Source of the DNA: Pseudomonadota bacterium
GTDB lineage: Bacteria; Pseudomonadota; Gammaproteobacteria; Acidiferrobacterales; UBA6901
Reading direction: 5' to 3'
DNA: 51,634 nucleotides
NCBI GenBank assembly: GCA_021778035.1
Contig: JAJYCY010000003.1
Coordinates: forward strand, 26,470-78,103
Shown here: in pieces, positions 8,527 through 18,952 of the stretch
How positions within the stretch are numbered: the stretch's first letter is position 1
Layout: each line of letters begins with the position of its first letter
Translations under genes and position numbers: made by a program
Notes under the pieces: generated by a model
The model's database searches: none
Told to the model about the DNA's origin: nothing
The model's input: only the letters and a program-made list of their open reading frames with translations

Positions 8527-9234
8527 TCAGGGGTGCAGGTGCCGCGCGAAGAACTCCAGCGTGCGCGGCCACGAATCCCGGTCGGCGGATTCGCGATACC
8601 GCTCGGCATTCGTGAAATTCATGAATGCATGGCCGGCCCCCGGATAGCTGTGAAACTCATGCGGTTTCCCAAGGCGGGTGAGTTCGGTGTCAAGCTTCCG
8701 CACGTCGTCCGGCGACGGGTTGGTATCTTCGGAGCCGGCATGAAACATGAGAGGGCAGCGGATTTCGGCGCTGCGCGCGAATGGCGCCGCGATGCCATCT
8801 CCCCACGGGACCATTATGTTGCCGCCATAGTACGCCACGGCAGCCCGGAAATGGGGATTGGCGGCAGCCATCAGATAGACGACACGGCCACCCATGCAGA
8901 ACCCGGTGATGCCCAGTCTCGCCGCATCAATGCGGGGATGAACGCGCAGGTAGTCGACAACCGCGGTGACATCCTGCTCGATCTCAGGATCCTTCAGCAT
9001 CCGGAAGCGTTCCATTGCCTCGCGTGTGGGGTCAAGACGGTGATAGAGATCAGGCGCGACGGTGGCATAACCGGCATCGCTAAGGCGCTCGGCCATCCGG
9101 TGAAGGAAGCTGTCCACGCCCGGGGCGTGCTGGATCACGACGATTGCGGGACAGCGTTGCGTTCCTGCGGGCAAGGTCTCGTGCACCGCCATTCCGGCTC
9201 CACCTGCCTTGATCGTCCGGGTAAAGCTGGCCAT
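8527..9234 (-). CDS. Dienelactone hydrolase family protein
   Basis: A 235-residue alpha/beta hydrolase of the dienelactone hydrolase family. Nucleophile C113 lies in the elbow GFCMGG; the acid is most likely D170 in the AGSEDTNPS loop and the base is H202 in GAGHAFMNF, giving the Cys-Asp-His triad of this family. The Glu that assists the Cys in classical clc-type enzymes is replaced (IQHAPGVD), so chlorocatechol-pathway chemistry should not be assumed. No catechol dioxygenase genes lie nearby. Cytosolic, no signal peptide. The ATG at 9234 has GGAGGT 6 bases upstream and is preferred to upstream in-frame starts. Confidence 0.88.
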   Translation of the reverse strand: MASFTRTIKAGGAGMAVHETLPAGTQRCPAIVVIQHAPGVDSFLHRMAERLSDAGYATVAPDLYHRLDPTREAMERFRMLKDPEIEQDVTAVVDYLRVHPRIDAARLGITGFCMGGRVVYLMAAANPHFRAAVAYYGGNIMVPWGDGIAAPFARSAEIRCPLMFHAGSEDTNPSPDDVRKLDTELTRLGKPHEFHSYPGAGHAFMNFTNAERYRESADRDSWPRTLEFFARHLHP

Positions 9235-9792
9235 GCCGACCTCCATGAATCCACAAATCCGTGAAGTCGCCATCCGTTACGGGACACCGGCCGCCCGCGG
9301 GCGGCCGGTGTCATTGTGCGCTGATGTGCCGGACACTGACAAGCACGGCGCGCCGACCTGCAGCACGATCGGCTTGTCCCGGTGGCTGCTGGCCAGATAC
9401 CCCCGGGACTGAGGCATGTCCACTGCATAGGGTATCTGTCCCGCATCGTGCGCCGGACCCTGGCGATTGCAGCGGTCTGCGATAAGATGGCGGCACAGCA
9501 AGACGGATGAACGGATGGAACACAGAGACACCGCCGGATTTTTGGTGCTCCCCGCTGTGATGCGGGAGCCAGTAGCCATCAGGACGACGCCGGACTCCGG
9601 GGGTTCTTCCGGTACGCGACCCTGCACGAAGATGCTCCACAGGGCCGGCTCCGCCGAAACCGGACCGGAGCACCTGCGTAAGAGCACGATACTACGTGCC
9701 CGCACCTTCTGCCGCAGGGTTCGCACTGTCCCGCCCGCCCGGCGGCGCATGCCCGTGGCAATGCTGCCTCTGTCTCACGGACGGCCCCTGTC
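9235..9792. other. 558-bp divergent intergenic region
   Basis: Region between the hydrolase gene (minus) and the giant uvrA-like gene (plus). It holds a perfect 30-base palindrome (9283-9312, separate entry) and an imperfect 8-bp stem with a TGTGAT loop at 9547-9569 that lacks a T-tract in the useful direction. A plus-strand open frame from 9467 has no recognisable domain or ribosome site. I could not place a convincing promoter for the uvrA-like gene; a GATAAG near 9481 is the best -10 but lacks a -35. Confidence 0.45.
9283..9312. repeat. Perfect 30-bp palindrome upstream of the dienelactone hydrolase gene
   Basis: The half-site GACACCGGCCGCCCG (9283-9297) is followed immediately by its exact reverse complement (9298-9312), with no loop and no mismatch. 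It lies 49 bases upstream of the hydrolase ATG. There is no T-tract on either side, so it is not a classical terminator. It could be an operator for a dimeric regulator or a leader hairpin. Confidence 0.85.
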
Positions 9793-12700
9793 ATGAATCC
9801 TGGCTGGATCCGCATCCGGGGCGCACGCCAGAACAATCTCCGGAACCTGAACCTGCGGCTGCCGCTCAATGAGCTGGTCGTGGTAACCGGGGTAAGCGGA
9901 TGCGGCAAATCGTCCCTCGCATTCGATACCGTCTTCGCCGAAGGCCAGCGCCGCTACGTCGAAACCTTCTCGCCCTACGCCCGTCAGTTCCTGGACCGCA
10001 TGGATCGCCCCCGCGTGGATGCGATCGATGGGATTCCGCCAGCCATCGCCATTGACCAGATCAACCCCGTACGCACATCGCGTTCGACGGTCGGCACCAT
10101 GACCGAACTGAACGACCACCTCAAGCTGCTGTTTGCCCGTGCCGCCACGCTTCATTGTCGCCAGTGCGGCAACCCGGTGGTGCGCGACAACCCGGACAGC
10201 ATCTTTCTCCGGCTCCTGGAACGTGCCCCCGGACAGGCAATACGTGCACTCATCGTCTTTGCGGTGAGCAGACCAAAAAATTTCACTGACAGCGAGATGT
10301 CCGGTCTGCTTGCAGCACAGGGTTATACGCGGGTACGGCCAGGCAAGCCCGGCACAATGGAGGTCATACAGGACCGCGTGACGGTGTCCGACGAAAACCG
10401 GGCACGGCTCGTGGACAGTCTCGAGGCAGCGCTCAAAAACGGACACGGGCAGGTTTCGGTCTATCCCCTGGACCCGCAGGGTAACGAGCAGGTTCCGTGG
10501 CGGTTTTCCTCCAGGCTGCACTGCGCCGACTGCGACATCGAATACCAGGATCCGGTTCCGAACCTCTTCTCCTTCAATTCCCCGATCGGCGCCTGTCCAA
10601 CCTGCCGTGGCTTCGGCCGCGTCATCGGCATCGACTACAGTCTGGTTGTTCCTGACGGATCAAAGTCGCTTGCCGCCGGCGCGATCAAGCCCTGGCAGAC
10701 GGACAGCTACCGCGAACACCAGAATGATCTTCTGCGCTTTGCGCGTCGCCGCGGAATTCCCCGCGATGTTCCCTGGGACCACATGTCCACCGCGCACCGC
10801 AAATGGGTGCTCGAAGGAGAGGGCCCGTGGGACGGACGCACATGGTACGGCGTGAAGCGATTCTTCGACTGGCTGGAAACCCGCAGCTACCGGATGCATA
10901 TCCGCGTACTGCTGTCACGGTACCGGTCCTACACGATCTGTCCCGATTGCGAGGGAACACGACTGAGACCCGAGGCGCTGCTGTGGCATCTCGGCGCCGC
11001 AACGGCGGCGGCGCCTGCCAGCCCGGCAATCCACGAAATCATGCGTCTTCCGCTCAGCCGCTGCCACGAATTCTTCGCCGGCCTTCGTCTCGGCACACCC
11101 ATGGACGAGGCAGCCGGACAGCTGCTCGGAGAGATCCGCGCGCGTCTCGGTTATCTGGTGGAAGTCGGTCTCGGATATCTTACCCTGGACCGCCAGTCCC
11201 GCACGCTGTCGGGCGGCGAGGTTCAGCGCATCAATCTCACTACCGCGCTTGGCACATCTCTGGTCAACACGCTGTTTGTCCTCGATGAACCCACCATCGG
11301 CCTGCACGCCCGCGACGTACAGCGCATACTGAATGTGCTGAAGCAGCTGCGCGATGCGGGCAATTCCCTGCTGGTCGTCGAGCATGACCCGCAGATCATG
11401 CTCGGTGCCGACCGCATTCTCGATCTTGGACCCGGACCCGGGGAACACGGCGGCCGCGTGGTCTTTTTCGGCACACCGGCATCGCTGCTGCGCTCACGCC
11501 GATCGGTCACCGCGCGCTACCTTCGGGGCGAACGGTCCGTGGTCGCGGAACAGGAAGACCCGGACGCCCTCCTGCGTCCGCCCGTGACGGACCGGGAAAT
11601 CGAGATTCTTGGCGCCACCGAAAACAATCTCGCAAACATCGACGTGCGGATTCCGCTCGGCCGCATGGTATGTGTCACCGGAGTTTCCGGGTCCGGAAAA
11701 TCGACCCTGCTGGTAGACATCTGCTTCAACGCCCTGCGCAAACTCAAAGGTCATCCGGCCGGCACTGCCGGAAAACATCGCGAGCTGCGCGGACATGAAC
11801 ACATCAGCGATGCCATCCTGGTGGACCAGTCAGCAATCGGGAAGACATCGCGCTCGAATCCGGCGAGCTACGTCGGCGCGCTCGAACCGATACGCCGGAT
11901 TTTTGCTGCGCAGCCACTTGCAAAAGAACGCGGTTACACCGCAGGTACATTCAGTTTCAACTCCGGCAATGGACGTTGTCCCGCCTGCCAGGGATCGGGC
12001 TTCGAGCATGTCGAGATGCAGTTTTTGAGCGATGTCTACATCCGCTGTCCGGAGTGCAGAGGGCGGCGCTATCGCAAGGAGACCCTGGAGGTGAAGCTGC
12101 TTCGCGCCGGCGAATCAATGATATCTGCGGCTGGCAAGACGTCCGGAACACCGCCGCGGAAACCGGCCAGACCATCTGCGCTCCCGTCAGCCGCCTCCAT
12201 CGCCGACGTTCTCGAGATGACGGTATCCGAAGCGATCGACTTCTTTCCCGCAGAACCCGAACTGCGCAGCGCTCTCGAGCCACTGGCTGCCGTGGGACTG
12301 TCCTACCTGAAACTCGGGCAGCCGGTGCCGACCCTGTCCGGCGGCGAAGCCCAGCGTCTCAAGCTCGCCGGACATCTGGCAGCGGCACGCCGGCATCGCC
12401 GCGGCGCTCTGCCAATGCTGTTCATTTTCGACGAGCCGACGACTGGATTGCACTTTGGCGATATTGCGACGCTGCTGCGCGCGTTCCGGCGGCTTGTGGC
12501 GGAAGGGCATTCCGTTACCGTGATCGAACACAACCTTGATGTAATCCGGTCCGCGGACTGGCTCATTGATCTCGGCCCGGAGGGCGGAGACGAAGGCGGC
12601 ACCGTGGTCTGCGCCGGCACGCCGGAGCACGTATCCCTGCATCCTTACAGCCACACCGGACGGGCGCTGCGCGAATACGTATCGGCACCCGCGTTGAATG

Positions 12701-15399
12701 CATTGCGCCTTCCGGACAGCAAGCCGCCAGAACAATCTCTGCGCCGCAAGACAACTGCCGCCATCTGCATCCGCAACGCGCGTGAACACAACCTCAAGGG
12801 CATTGACATTACCATCCCGCGTGACCGGTTCACTGTAATCACCGGCATCTCCGGATCGGGAAAAAGCACCGTGGCGTTCAACATTCTTTTTGCAGAGGGA
12901 CAGCGACGCTACCTCGAATCTCTTAATGCCTATGCCCGCCAGTTCGTGCAGCCGGCGCCACGACCGGACGTCGACGCGATCCAGGGCATTCCGCCTACGG
13001 TCGCCATTGAGCAGCGCACCAGCCGGGGCGGACGCAAGAGCACCGTTGCTACGCTCACTGAAATCTATCATTTTTTGCGCCTGCTTTTTGTCAAGCTTGG
13101 AGTCCAGTACTGCCCTGACTGCCAGACGCCGGTCGAATCACAAACGACCGACTCGATACTCAGCCGCATTCGCCACGATCACCGTGGCCGGCAGATCACC
13201 CTGCTTGCCCCGCTTGTCACCGCCCGCAAGGGCCACTACCGGGAACTTGCCAGCTGGGCTCTGGCCCGGGGCTACCAGAAGCTGCGTGTCGACGGCCGCT
13301 GGGTCGCCACGGAAAACTGGTCCGGACTCGACCGCTTCCGCGAACATGACATCCAGCTGCCAGTCGACACAACACAGGTATCTCCGGCCGGCGTGCAGCG
13401 GCTACGCACCGCTCTCGAACGCGCCCTTGCCCTGGGAAAAGGCAATGCCTACGTTCTGGTGGATGCGCAGCGGGAAAATCACAAGACGGCTGCCGTGCTT
13501 TATTCCACCAACCGCGCCTGCGGCCAGTGCGGGCGGAGCTTCGAAGCACCCGATCCGCGTCTGTTCTCATACAACTCGAGACAGGGATGGTGTCCCCGCT
13601 GCTATGGTACCGGCGTGCTGCTTTCCGGATTCGACGCTGCACAGACCGGGGAGGAAGTCTGGTGGAACGACTGGTGGGAAGGAGGCGAACATCCCTGTCC
13701 GGACTGCGGCGGTCAGCGACTGAACTCCGTGGCCTTGGCGGTGCGCTTCCGGAACCGCTCGATCGCCGACATCGCAGCCCTGCCGGTGGCCAGGGCTGCG
13801 CGTCTGTTTTCGGCCATGCGGCTCAGCGGGCGGGCCGCGGACATCGCGCGCGACATCCTGCCGGAAATCAATGCGCGGCTTTCGTTTCTCGCGCGCGTCG
13901 GGCTCGGCTACCTTGCACTTGACCGGGCTGCTCCGGGTCTTTCGGGCGGCGAGGCCCAGCGCATCCGGCTTGCTGCACAGCTGGGCTCCAACCTGCGCGG
14001 TGTCTGCTACATCCTTGACGAACCGACCATCGGACTGCACCCGCACGACAACCGGATGCTGCTCAAGGCACTGCACGGCCTGCAGCACAATGGCAACACC
14101 CTGGTCGTGGTCGAGCACGACGAAGAGACCATACGCAGGGCACAGCATATCATTGATCTCGGACCCGGCGCCGGAACCGCCGGAGGGCGCGTGGTGGCGG
14201 AGGGGACACTGAAATCGGTGCTCGCCAGTCCGGAATCGATCACCGGCCGCTGCCTGGCCAGACCGATGGTTCATCCGCTGTTTCCGTACCGGCCGGTACA
14301 GCTGCGCGGCAGGGAACGCACCGCGGCCATCACAATCGAGGGCGCCTGTCTCAATAACCTCAGGAACCTGGCGGTGCACATTCCACTCGGCCGCCTGGTC
14401 TGCGTGTCCGGTGTCAGCGGCAGCGGCAAGAGCACCCTCGTGCGACACATCCTCCACGAAAACCTCCACCGCATTCTTGGCGCACGAGGCAGGCGTTCTG
14501 TCCGGTTTTATGGCTGCCGCACGATCCGCGGTACGGAGACAATCGGCAGGATTCTCGAGGTGGATCAGACCCCGATCGGAAAGACTCCGCGCTCCTGTCC
14601 CGCCACCTATGTCGGACTCTGGGATGCGGTCCGTCGCCTGTTTTCGGAAACGGTAGAGTCGCGCCTGCGTGGCTATACACCGGCACGATTTTCCTTCAAC
14701 ACGGCAGGCGGACGCTGTCCGGCATGCGAGGGACAGGGGACCAAAACAATAGCGATGAGCTTTCTGCCGGACGTCACAGTATCCTGCGAAGTTTGTGGCG
14801 GTACGCGCTTCAGCACCGAAACCCTGTCGGTACGGTTCAAGGAAAGGAATATCGCCGAAGTGCTCGCCATGAGCATCGACGAGGCGGCCGGTTTTTTTTC
14901 AGCCCACAGGCGGATCAGCCGGCCACTGCGTCTGCTGCAGGATGTCGGCCTCGGGTATCTCACGCTCGGCCAGCCCAGCCCGACCCTTTCGGGAGGCGAG
15001 GCGCAGCGCATCAAGCTCGTCACCGAGCTTGCGCGGGATGACACCACGCAGGATGGGGCCACGGGCAGAAAACCGGCCGCCGCCGCGCATCAAACCCTGT
15101 ACGTTCTTGATGAACCGACCGTCGGCCTGCACATGGCAGACGTAAGCCGGCTGGTGCACGTGCTCCACCGGCTGGTCTCATCCGGGAACACCGTTGTCGT
15201 GATCGAACACAACCTCGACATCATTGCCGAGGCCGACTGGATCATTGACCTCGGTCCGGAGGGCGGCGACCGCGGTGGACGCATCGTCGCCCAGGGACCG
15301 CCCGGGAAGGTGGTCCGCAGCCGCCGGTCGCATACGGCCAGGCTGCTTGCCGGATTCCTGCGCGCGCGACGCAACCGGGGACTGCGCAGCCAGCGCTGA
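9793..15399 (+). CDS. Double-length UvrA paralogue (tandem fused excinuclease subunit A)
   Basis: An 1868-residue protein made of two complete UvrA units head to tail (about 1-985 and 986-1868); ordinary UvrA is about 940. Four Walker A sites are intact: GVSGCGKS (33-40), GVSGSGKS (about 630), GISGSGKS (about 1017) and GVSGSGKS (about 1541), each with an LSGGE signature and a DEPT-x-GLH Walker B. Each half has a UvrB-binding-like insertion after its first ATP site and zinc-finger cysteines (CADC...[12 protein letters not shown]...CPEC; CGQC...[12 protein letters not shown]...CEVC). A Pro/Ala/Ser-rich insert lies near residues 775-800. The fold predicts ATP-dependent DNA binding and damage recognition as an intramolecular 'dimer'. 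Double-length paralogues are known in some bacteria with unclear roles, so it should not be taken as the housekeeping uvrA. No uvrB or uvrC is nearby. The ribosome site is weak. Confidence 0.93.
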   Translation: MNPGWIRIRGARQNNLRNLNLRLPLNELVVVTGVSGCGKSSLAFDTVFAEGQRRYVETFSPYARQFLDRMDRPRVDAIDGIPPAIAIDQINPVRTSRSTVGTMTELNDHLKLLFARAATLHCRQCGNPVVRDNPDSIFLRLLERAPGQAIRALIVFAVSRPKNFTDSEMSGLLAAQGYTRVRPGKPGTMEVIQDRVTVSDENRARLVDSLEAALKNGHGQVSVYPLDPQGNEQVPWRFSSRLHCADCDIEYQDPVPNLFSFNSPIGACPTCRGFGRVIGIDYSLVVPDGSKSLAAGAIKPWQTDSYREHQNDLLRFARRRGIPRDVPWDHMSTAHRKWVLEGEGPWDGRTWYGVKRFFDWLETRSYRMHIRVLLSRYRSYTICPDCEGTRLRPEALLWHLGAATAAAPASPAIHEIMRLPLSRCHEFFAGLRLGTPMDEAAGQLLGEIRARLGYLVEVGLGYLTLDRQSRTLSGGEVQRINLTTALGTSLVNTLFVLDEPTIGLHARDVQRILNVLKQLRDAGNSLLVVEHDPQIMLGADRILDLGPGPGEHGGRVVFFGTPASLLRSRRSVTARYLRGERSVVAEQEDPDALLRPPVTDREIEILGATENNLANIDVRIPLGRMVCVTGVSGSGKSTLLVDICFNALRKLKGHPAGTAGKHRELRGHEHISDAILVDQSAIGKTSRSNPASYVGALEPIRRIFAAQPLAKERGYTAGTFSFNSGNGRCPACQGSGFEHVEMQFLSDVYIRCPECRGRRYRKETLEVKLLRAGESMISAAGKTSGTPPRKPARPSALPSAASIADVLEMTVSEAIDFFPAEPELRSALEPLAAVGLSYLKLGQPVPTLSGGEAQRLKLAGHLAAARRHRRGALPMLFIFDEPTTGLHFGDIATLLRAFRRLVAEGHSVTVIEHNLDVIRSADWLIDLGPEGGDEGGTVVCAGTPEHVSLHPYSHTGRALREYVSAPALNALRLPDSKPPEQSLRRKTTAAICIRNAREHNLKGIDITIPRDRFTVITGISGSGKSTVAFNILFAEGQRRYLESLNAYARQFVQPAPRPDVDAIQGIPPTVAIEQRTSRGGRKSTVATLTEIYHFLRLLFVKLGVQYCPDCQTPVESQTTDSILSRIRHDHRGRQITLLAPLVTARKGHYRELASWALARGYQKLRVDGRWVATENWSGLDRFREHDIQLPVDTTQVSPAGVQRLRTALERALALGKGNAYVLVDAQRENHKTAAVLYSTNRACGQCGRSFEAPDPRLFSYNSRQGWCPRCYGTGVLLSGFDAAQTGEEVWWNDWWEGGEHPCPDCGGQRLNSVALAVRFRNRSIADIAALPVARAARLFSAMRLSGRAADIARDILPEINARLSFLARVGLGYLALDRAAPGLSGGEAQRIRLAAQLGSNLRGVCYILDEPTIGLHPHDNRMLLKALHGLQHNGNTLVVVEHDEETIRRAQHIIDLGPGAGTAGGRVVAEGTLKSVLASPESITGRCLARPMVHPLFPYRPVQLRGRERTAAITIEGACLNNLRNLAVHIPLGRLVCVSGVSGSGKSTLVRHILHENLHRILGARGRRSVRFYGCRTIRGTETIGRILEVDQTPIGKTPRSCPATYVGLWDAVRRLFSETVESRLRGYTPARFSFNTAGGRCPACEGQGTKTIAMSFLPDVTVSCEVCGGTRFSTETLSVRFKERNIAEVLAMSIDEAAGFFSAHRRISRPLRLLQDVGLGYLTLGQPSPTLSGGEAQRIKLVTELARDDTTQDGATGRKPAAAAHQTLYVLDEPTVGLHMADVSRLVHVLHRLVSSGNTVVVIEHNLDIIAEADWIIDLGPEGGDRGGRIVAQGPPGKVVRSRRSHTARLLAGFLRARRNRGLRSQR

Positions 15400-15606
15400 C
15401 TAGGGCCGCTGTGACGCCTACGCATCAGGCCATCTGGCCGTTCATGCCAGTTCGCCCACCGTTCAAGCGGCCAATCACTGTATGTCGCGGGCGTGGGCGG
15501 GAAGCGCTTGCATGCAGAAATATCCGCGCGCAGAATTCCCCGAGCTTCGTGCGCAACCGCCCCAAATGTGGTGTTGTGCATCACTGCGATACAGAGACCC
15601 AGGGCC

Positions 15607-16464
15607 GTGACCACACGCAATATTGAACAGATCGTCCGGGCATCGACAGTATCAGAGGGCGCCGGAGTGACCGTGCACCGAACGATCGGAACACCAGCCC
15701 TGCGCCGGCTGGATCCGTTCCTGATGCTCGATCAATTCCGCAGCGACAATCCTGACGAATACATCGCGGGGTTCCCCGATCATCCCCATCGCGGATTCGT
15801 GACCCTCACCTACATGCTGGACGGACACATGCTGCACCAGGACAGCATGGGCAATCGCGGCGACCTGCGCGCGGGTGGAATCCAGTGGATGAAGGCGGCC
15901 AGCGGAGTGATCCACTCCGAAATGCCGCAACAGACGAATGGTCTGATGCGCGGCTTCCAGCTCTGGATCAACCTGCCGGCGGCCGAGAAGATGAGCCGTC
16001 CCGAATACCAGGAATTTTCCGTGACACGCATACCCGAAGTCGTTTCGGGTGGCACCCATGTCCGCATCATATGCGGAGAATACGCCGGCCAACATGGCCC
16101 GGTCGATGACAGGCATACGCATGTCACCTACCTTGACGTAGAGCTCGGTCCAGGGGCGGAATTCAGTCACGACCTGGGCAGTACGATGCATGGGTTCCTG
16201 TGTCCGTTTGAAGGTGAAATCCTTGTCGACAGAAAGCGCGTGTCCACCCATGATCTTGCCGTGCTCGGCCCCGGAGACCGGGTCACGCTCACTTCCGGAA
16301 ACACCGGTGCGCGGCTTATTCTGGTCGCTGGCCGGCCGCTGAACGAACCGGCCGTGCAGTATGGACCATTCGTCATGAATACCGACGAGGAGATTCGCCA
16401 GGCCATCGACGACTACCGAAACGGCCGGCTTGTGCGCGGCACACAGCCGCACAGAGCTACCTGA
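15607..16464 (+). CDS. Pirin family protein
   Basis: A 285-residue bicupin. The metal ligands of pirin/YhhW quercetin dioxygenases are present: H59 and H61 (FPDHPHRG), H103 and E105 (VIHSEMP). The N-terminal cupin is typical (LTYMLDGHMLHQDSMGN), with a C-terminal pirin domain (PFVMNTDEEIRQAI). It is a likely cytosolic Fe-binding protein with possible quercetinase-type activity; the physiological substrate is unknown. The start is probably the GTG at 15607 with AGGG just upstream. Longer in-frame readings add an Arg/Pro/Ala-rich stretch without homology. It lies 207 bases after the uvrA-like gene; no terminator is visible between them. Confidence 0.88.
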   Translation: MTTRNIEQIVRASTVSEGAGVTVHRTIGTPALRRLDPFLMLDQFRSDNPDEYIAGFPDHPHRGFVTLTYMLDGHMLHQDSMGNRGDLRAGGIQWMKAASGVIHSEMPQQTNGLMRGFQLWINLPAAEKMSRPEYQEFSVTRIPEVVSGGTHVRIICGEYAGQHGPVDDRHTHVTYLDVELGPGAEFSHDLGSTMHGFLCPFEGEILVDRKRVSTHDLAVLGPGDRVTLTSGNTGARLILVAGRPLNEPAVQYGPFVMNTDEEIRQAIDDYRNGRLVRGTQPHRAT

Positions 16465-16545
16465 CAGAACTGGAGTACGCGGACCCGGCCACCTGGGCAC
16501 GATGTGGTTGCGGATGGAACCGCGGCCGGTCTGGCCGGCAGACGG

Positions 16546-16857
16546 TCATGCCCGGCCGGCGTTGGTATCGGATGGCGAGTGGAAGTACTCGCTTTCTTCG
16601 GCGAACTGTCTGATCAGGCGCTGCAGCTCGGCAAGTCGCATGTCGGCCGTGCCGATGGGAGCACAGTCTTCACAGCGCGGATCTCCGCAGGGCTGACGTG
16701 AATAAAGCCAGTACTGCACGGCACCTGCCAGCAGACCGTCGGCAATGTCCCATGGGTCTGCCTCCTCGTCCCCGCTGGCTTGGCGGTTGCCGAGATCTAC
16801 TACCCGATGGAATGCATCGTTGAATATGGCATCCGGGTCTGTGTCGGCATCTTTCAT
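16546..16857 (-). CDS. Small acidic protein with a Cys cluster
   Basis: A 103-residue soluble protein, not recognised. It is acidic at the N-terminus and has a C57-x4-C62-x2-C65 motif (CGDPRCEDC) after a hydrophobic helix (LLAGAVQYWLY), which could bind a metal. The C-terminal half is a predicted helix (RLAELQRLIRQFAEES). GAGGAG lies 7 bases before the ATG, which supports real translation. The 164 bases between it and the ParB-like gene contain a CTGTA...TACAG inverted repeat (16890-16912) whose 13-base spacing does not fit LexA. Confidence 0.65.
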   Translation of the reverse strand: MKDADTDPDAIFNDAFHRVVDLGNRQASGDEEADPWDIADGLLAGAVQYWLYSRQPCGDPRCEDCAPIGTADMRLAELQRLIRQFAEESEYFHSPSDTNAGRA

Positions 16858-17021
16858 CTGGACTCCTCACCGGTATCGGTGCAGAACATTCTGTACCGGT
16901 CACACTGATACAGTTTACCAGAATGGCGGAAGAATCCGGACCTGCATCGCGCGGCACGCCATGGATTTTCCGACAGGCAACGCGGCCATCTGGCAATGAC
17001 AGCGGTTCGATCGCCAGGCGA

Positions 17022-18035
17022 TCAGTTCTCTCCGGTCATCACGGCCGCCATCAGTGCGAGTTCTCCCCGCTTCACCGATCCGAGATCGAAATTCCTGGCA
17101 GCCGCGGCCATGCGCGTGAGCGCTGCCGGAAGCGGTATCGGTACAGCCGCATCACGCTTCTTCCACGGAACAGCGGACAGTGGATTAATGCGGGCAACAA
17201 CATAGTTGCGGAGATATGGTGACCGGAACCCCCGCTCCTGCAGGCCATCAATGATCCTGCGCACATCGGCATCGATCGCCTCAAGCCGTGCAGCGATGCC
17301 TTCGCGCCCGCGGATGCTGGCCGGAAGACGACGGTCACTGAACCGGTCGAGCCTGCGCAGCAACGGACCGTAGGCGCTGCCGGCAAACCGGCTGTTTCTC
17401 TCGTATACGATCCCGAGAATAAGGAGCTCCGGAGATTCGAACTCGGCGGAAAATTCCGATTCCCTGGCCCTCGGCCTGAGACGGGCAAGGTTGCGCGCCA
17501 TGCGGATCACTTCGAGACTGCGATCCCTCAGGTTGTGAGGCTTCTCGGTATTGAGCGCAAGTATCCGGAATGCCAGATCCTCGTCCGGCGAGACAATCGC
17601 CATGACCTGTCTCAACCCGAGAATCTTGGCCGCTGCAAGGCGGTGCCGTCCGTTCGGCGTCCACAATTTTCCATCCTCGCCACGCACGACAATGACCGGA
17701 TCGAGAAAAGTGCCAGCCTCCTCGATCTTGCTGGCAAGGCGCTTGACATGCGTGGGCGACAGGTCCCGCTGGAACGGAGTTGGACGCACGGCCGCAAGCG
17801 GCAATGACGCGAACAGCAGCGGTCTGCCGGACAATGGCTCGCGGTAGCCCGCAACTGCAACGCCTCCGGCCGCACGGACTTGGCCGGCCAGCACACCAAG
17901 CTCTGCAGCGTCCGGTCCAAGCACGATCTCGGCCGCAGTCAGTCCCCGCCGGGTCTTTCGCGGGGTCAGCGAGGTGCGCGGGCGTCGTTTCGCCTTCGGC
18001 AGAGCTCTTTTGTTTCCGGTTGTCGCAGATGCCAT
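17022..18035 (-). CDS. Orphan ParB/Spo0J-like nuclease-domain protein
   Basis: A 337-residue protein. Residues about 80-150 form a ParB/sulfiredoxin-fold domain with the motif WTPNGRHRLAAAKILG (GRHR at about 129-132), the position of the nucleotide-binding GxxR box in ParB. The N-terminus is Lys/Arg/Thr-rich and looks disordered (residues 8-32). No parA gene is adjacent and no clear ParB-type helix-turn-helix is visible, so chromosome segregation is not implied; stand-alone ParB-like domains also serve as nucleases or CTP-dependent switches. The start at 18035 is chosen over upstream codons because those run into the terminator of the preceding gene. It would be transcribed from the short gap after that terminator. 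Confidence 0.78.
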   Translation of the reverse strand: MASATTGNKRALPKAKRRPRTSLTPRKTRRGLTAAEIVLGPDAAELGVLAGQVRAAGGVAVAGYREPLSGRPLLFASLPLAAVRPTPFQRDLSPTHVKRLASKIEEAGTFLDPVIVVRGEDGKLWTPNGRHRLAAAKILGLRQVMAIVSPDEDLAFRILALNTEKPHNLRDRSLEVIRMARNLARLRPRARESEFSAEFESPELLILGIVYERNSRFAGSAYGPLLRRLDRFSDRRLPASIRGREGIAARLEAIDADVRRIIDGLQERGFRSPYLRNYVVARINPLSAVPWKKRDAAVPIPLPAALTRMAAAARNFDLGSVKRGELALMAAVMTGEN

Positions 18036-18051
18036 CCCGCAAAGTGTAACG

Positions 18052-18077
18052 AAAAGCCGCCGGGACGGTAAGGCGGC
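18052..18077 (-). terminator. Rho-independent terminator after the thiopurine methyltransferase gene
   Basis: Read on the minus strand, GCCGCC - 10-base loop - GGCGGC is followed by TTTT and a T-rich CGTT. It lies about 80 bases past the methyltransferase stop codon and ends 17 bases before the ParB-like ATG. TTACAC just before that ATG may be part of the ParB-like gene's promoter. Confidence 0.65.
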
Positions 18078-18157
18078 GCGGACCTGCCGGCCAGAGCACC
18101 CCGCACTGCCCACCGGTTAGCGGATCCGCCAGCGCCGAAAGAACCCGCTGCTGGTGG

Positions 18158-18817
18158 CTAGCCACCCGGACAAATGTGAAAAACCTTCTCGACCAGCTGT
18201 GTCAGGCCGCGCGCACGGAAACGGGGATTCTTCTCAAGAGCATCCTCGGCATGCAGCCGGACAACGCGCGACTGCGGCTCATAGAGACTGCGGATCTCCT
18301 GTTCCGGCACTGAAAACGGGGGACCGGACATCTGGTTCTGCGGATATTCCATGGCTACAAGAAGGGTCTCGGCGGAACGAGGCAGCACGGACGCGAGCTT
18401 GTGCACATAACGCTGCCGCATGTCGGGCGGAAATGCGATAAGCGAAGCACGGTCATAGACCGCGGTCACTTCGTCCAGATCAGCAGCCTCGAGCCCGAAC
18501 AGATCGCCGCACAGCAGCGTCACGCCTTCCGCCTGCCAGTGCTCGAACCGCGACCGGCGGTGGACCTGTGCCTGCAGGCCGCTTCCGGCGAAGAAATCGC
18601 GCACCGCGATGGGACTCAGCTCGACACCCAGAACCCGGTATCCCTGCTCCCGGAGCCAGACCATGTCATGGGTCCGACCGCACAGCGGCACGAACACCAC
18701 GGCACCGGAAGGTACCTGCAGCCCCGGCCAATGGGCCGTCAAATACGGATTGACTTCAGCCTGATGGAACGCGATTTCATTGTTCTGCCACCGTTCCAGC
18801 CAGAATTCCTGCTTCAT
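18158..18817 (-). CDS. tpm: Thiopurine S-methyltransferase family protein
   Basis: A 219-residue SAM-dependent methyltransferase of the TPMT family, the usual bacterial length. The family N-terminus (FWLERWQNNEIAFHQ), the SAM-binding region FVPLCGRTHDMVWL with GVELSP, and GDLFGL then YDRASLIAFP are all present. Bacterial TPMTs methylate thiopurines and are linked to resistance to tellurite and selenium oxyanions by volatilisation; which applies here cannot be told. Cytosolic. GAAGGAGA lies about 9 bases before the ATG. It ends upstream of a Rho-independent terminator. Confidence 0.92.
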   Translation of the reverse strand: MKQEFWLERWQNNEIAFHQAEVNPYLTAHWPGLQVPSGAVVFVPLCGRTHDMVWLREQGYRVLGVELSPIAVRDFFAGSGLQAQVHRRSRFEHWQAEGVTLLCGDLFGLEAADLDEVTAVYDRASLIAFPPDMRQRYVHKLASVLPRSAETLLVAMEYPQNQMSGPPFSVPEQEIRSLYEPQSRVVRLHAEDALEKNPRFRARGLTQLVEKVFHICPGG

Positions 18818-18952
18818 CGCCCGTTCTCCTTCTACAGCCTCGCCTCAGCACACGGAGGCCATTTTGGTACAGCAGGTGCGGTGGACTCCCGGAAGCAACA
18901 GTTTTCCCTGCATACGCCGGAATCAGCACCCCTGATCCTGGCCCGCCGCCTC

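Noticed and set aside
9467-9796. 109-codon plus-strand open frame before the uvrA-like gene
   Set aside because: No ribosome site, low-complexity Arg/Pro composition, overlaps the uvrA-like start in another frame.
12187-13071. 294-codon and similar minus-strand frames inside the uvrA-like gene
   Set aside because: Shadows of an 1868-residue conserved gene; no ribosome sites or recognisable motifs.
16890-16912. CTGTA...TACAG as a LexA box
   Set aside because: The arms are 13 bases apart rather than the spacing of CTGT-N8-ACAG, so LexA would not fit.
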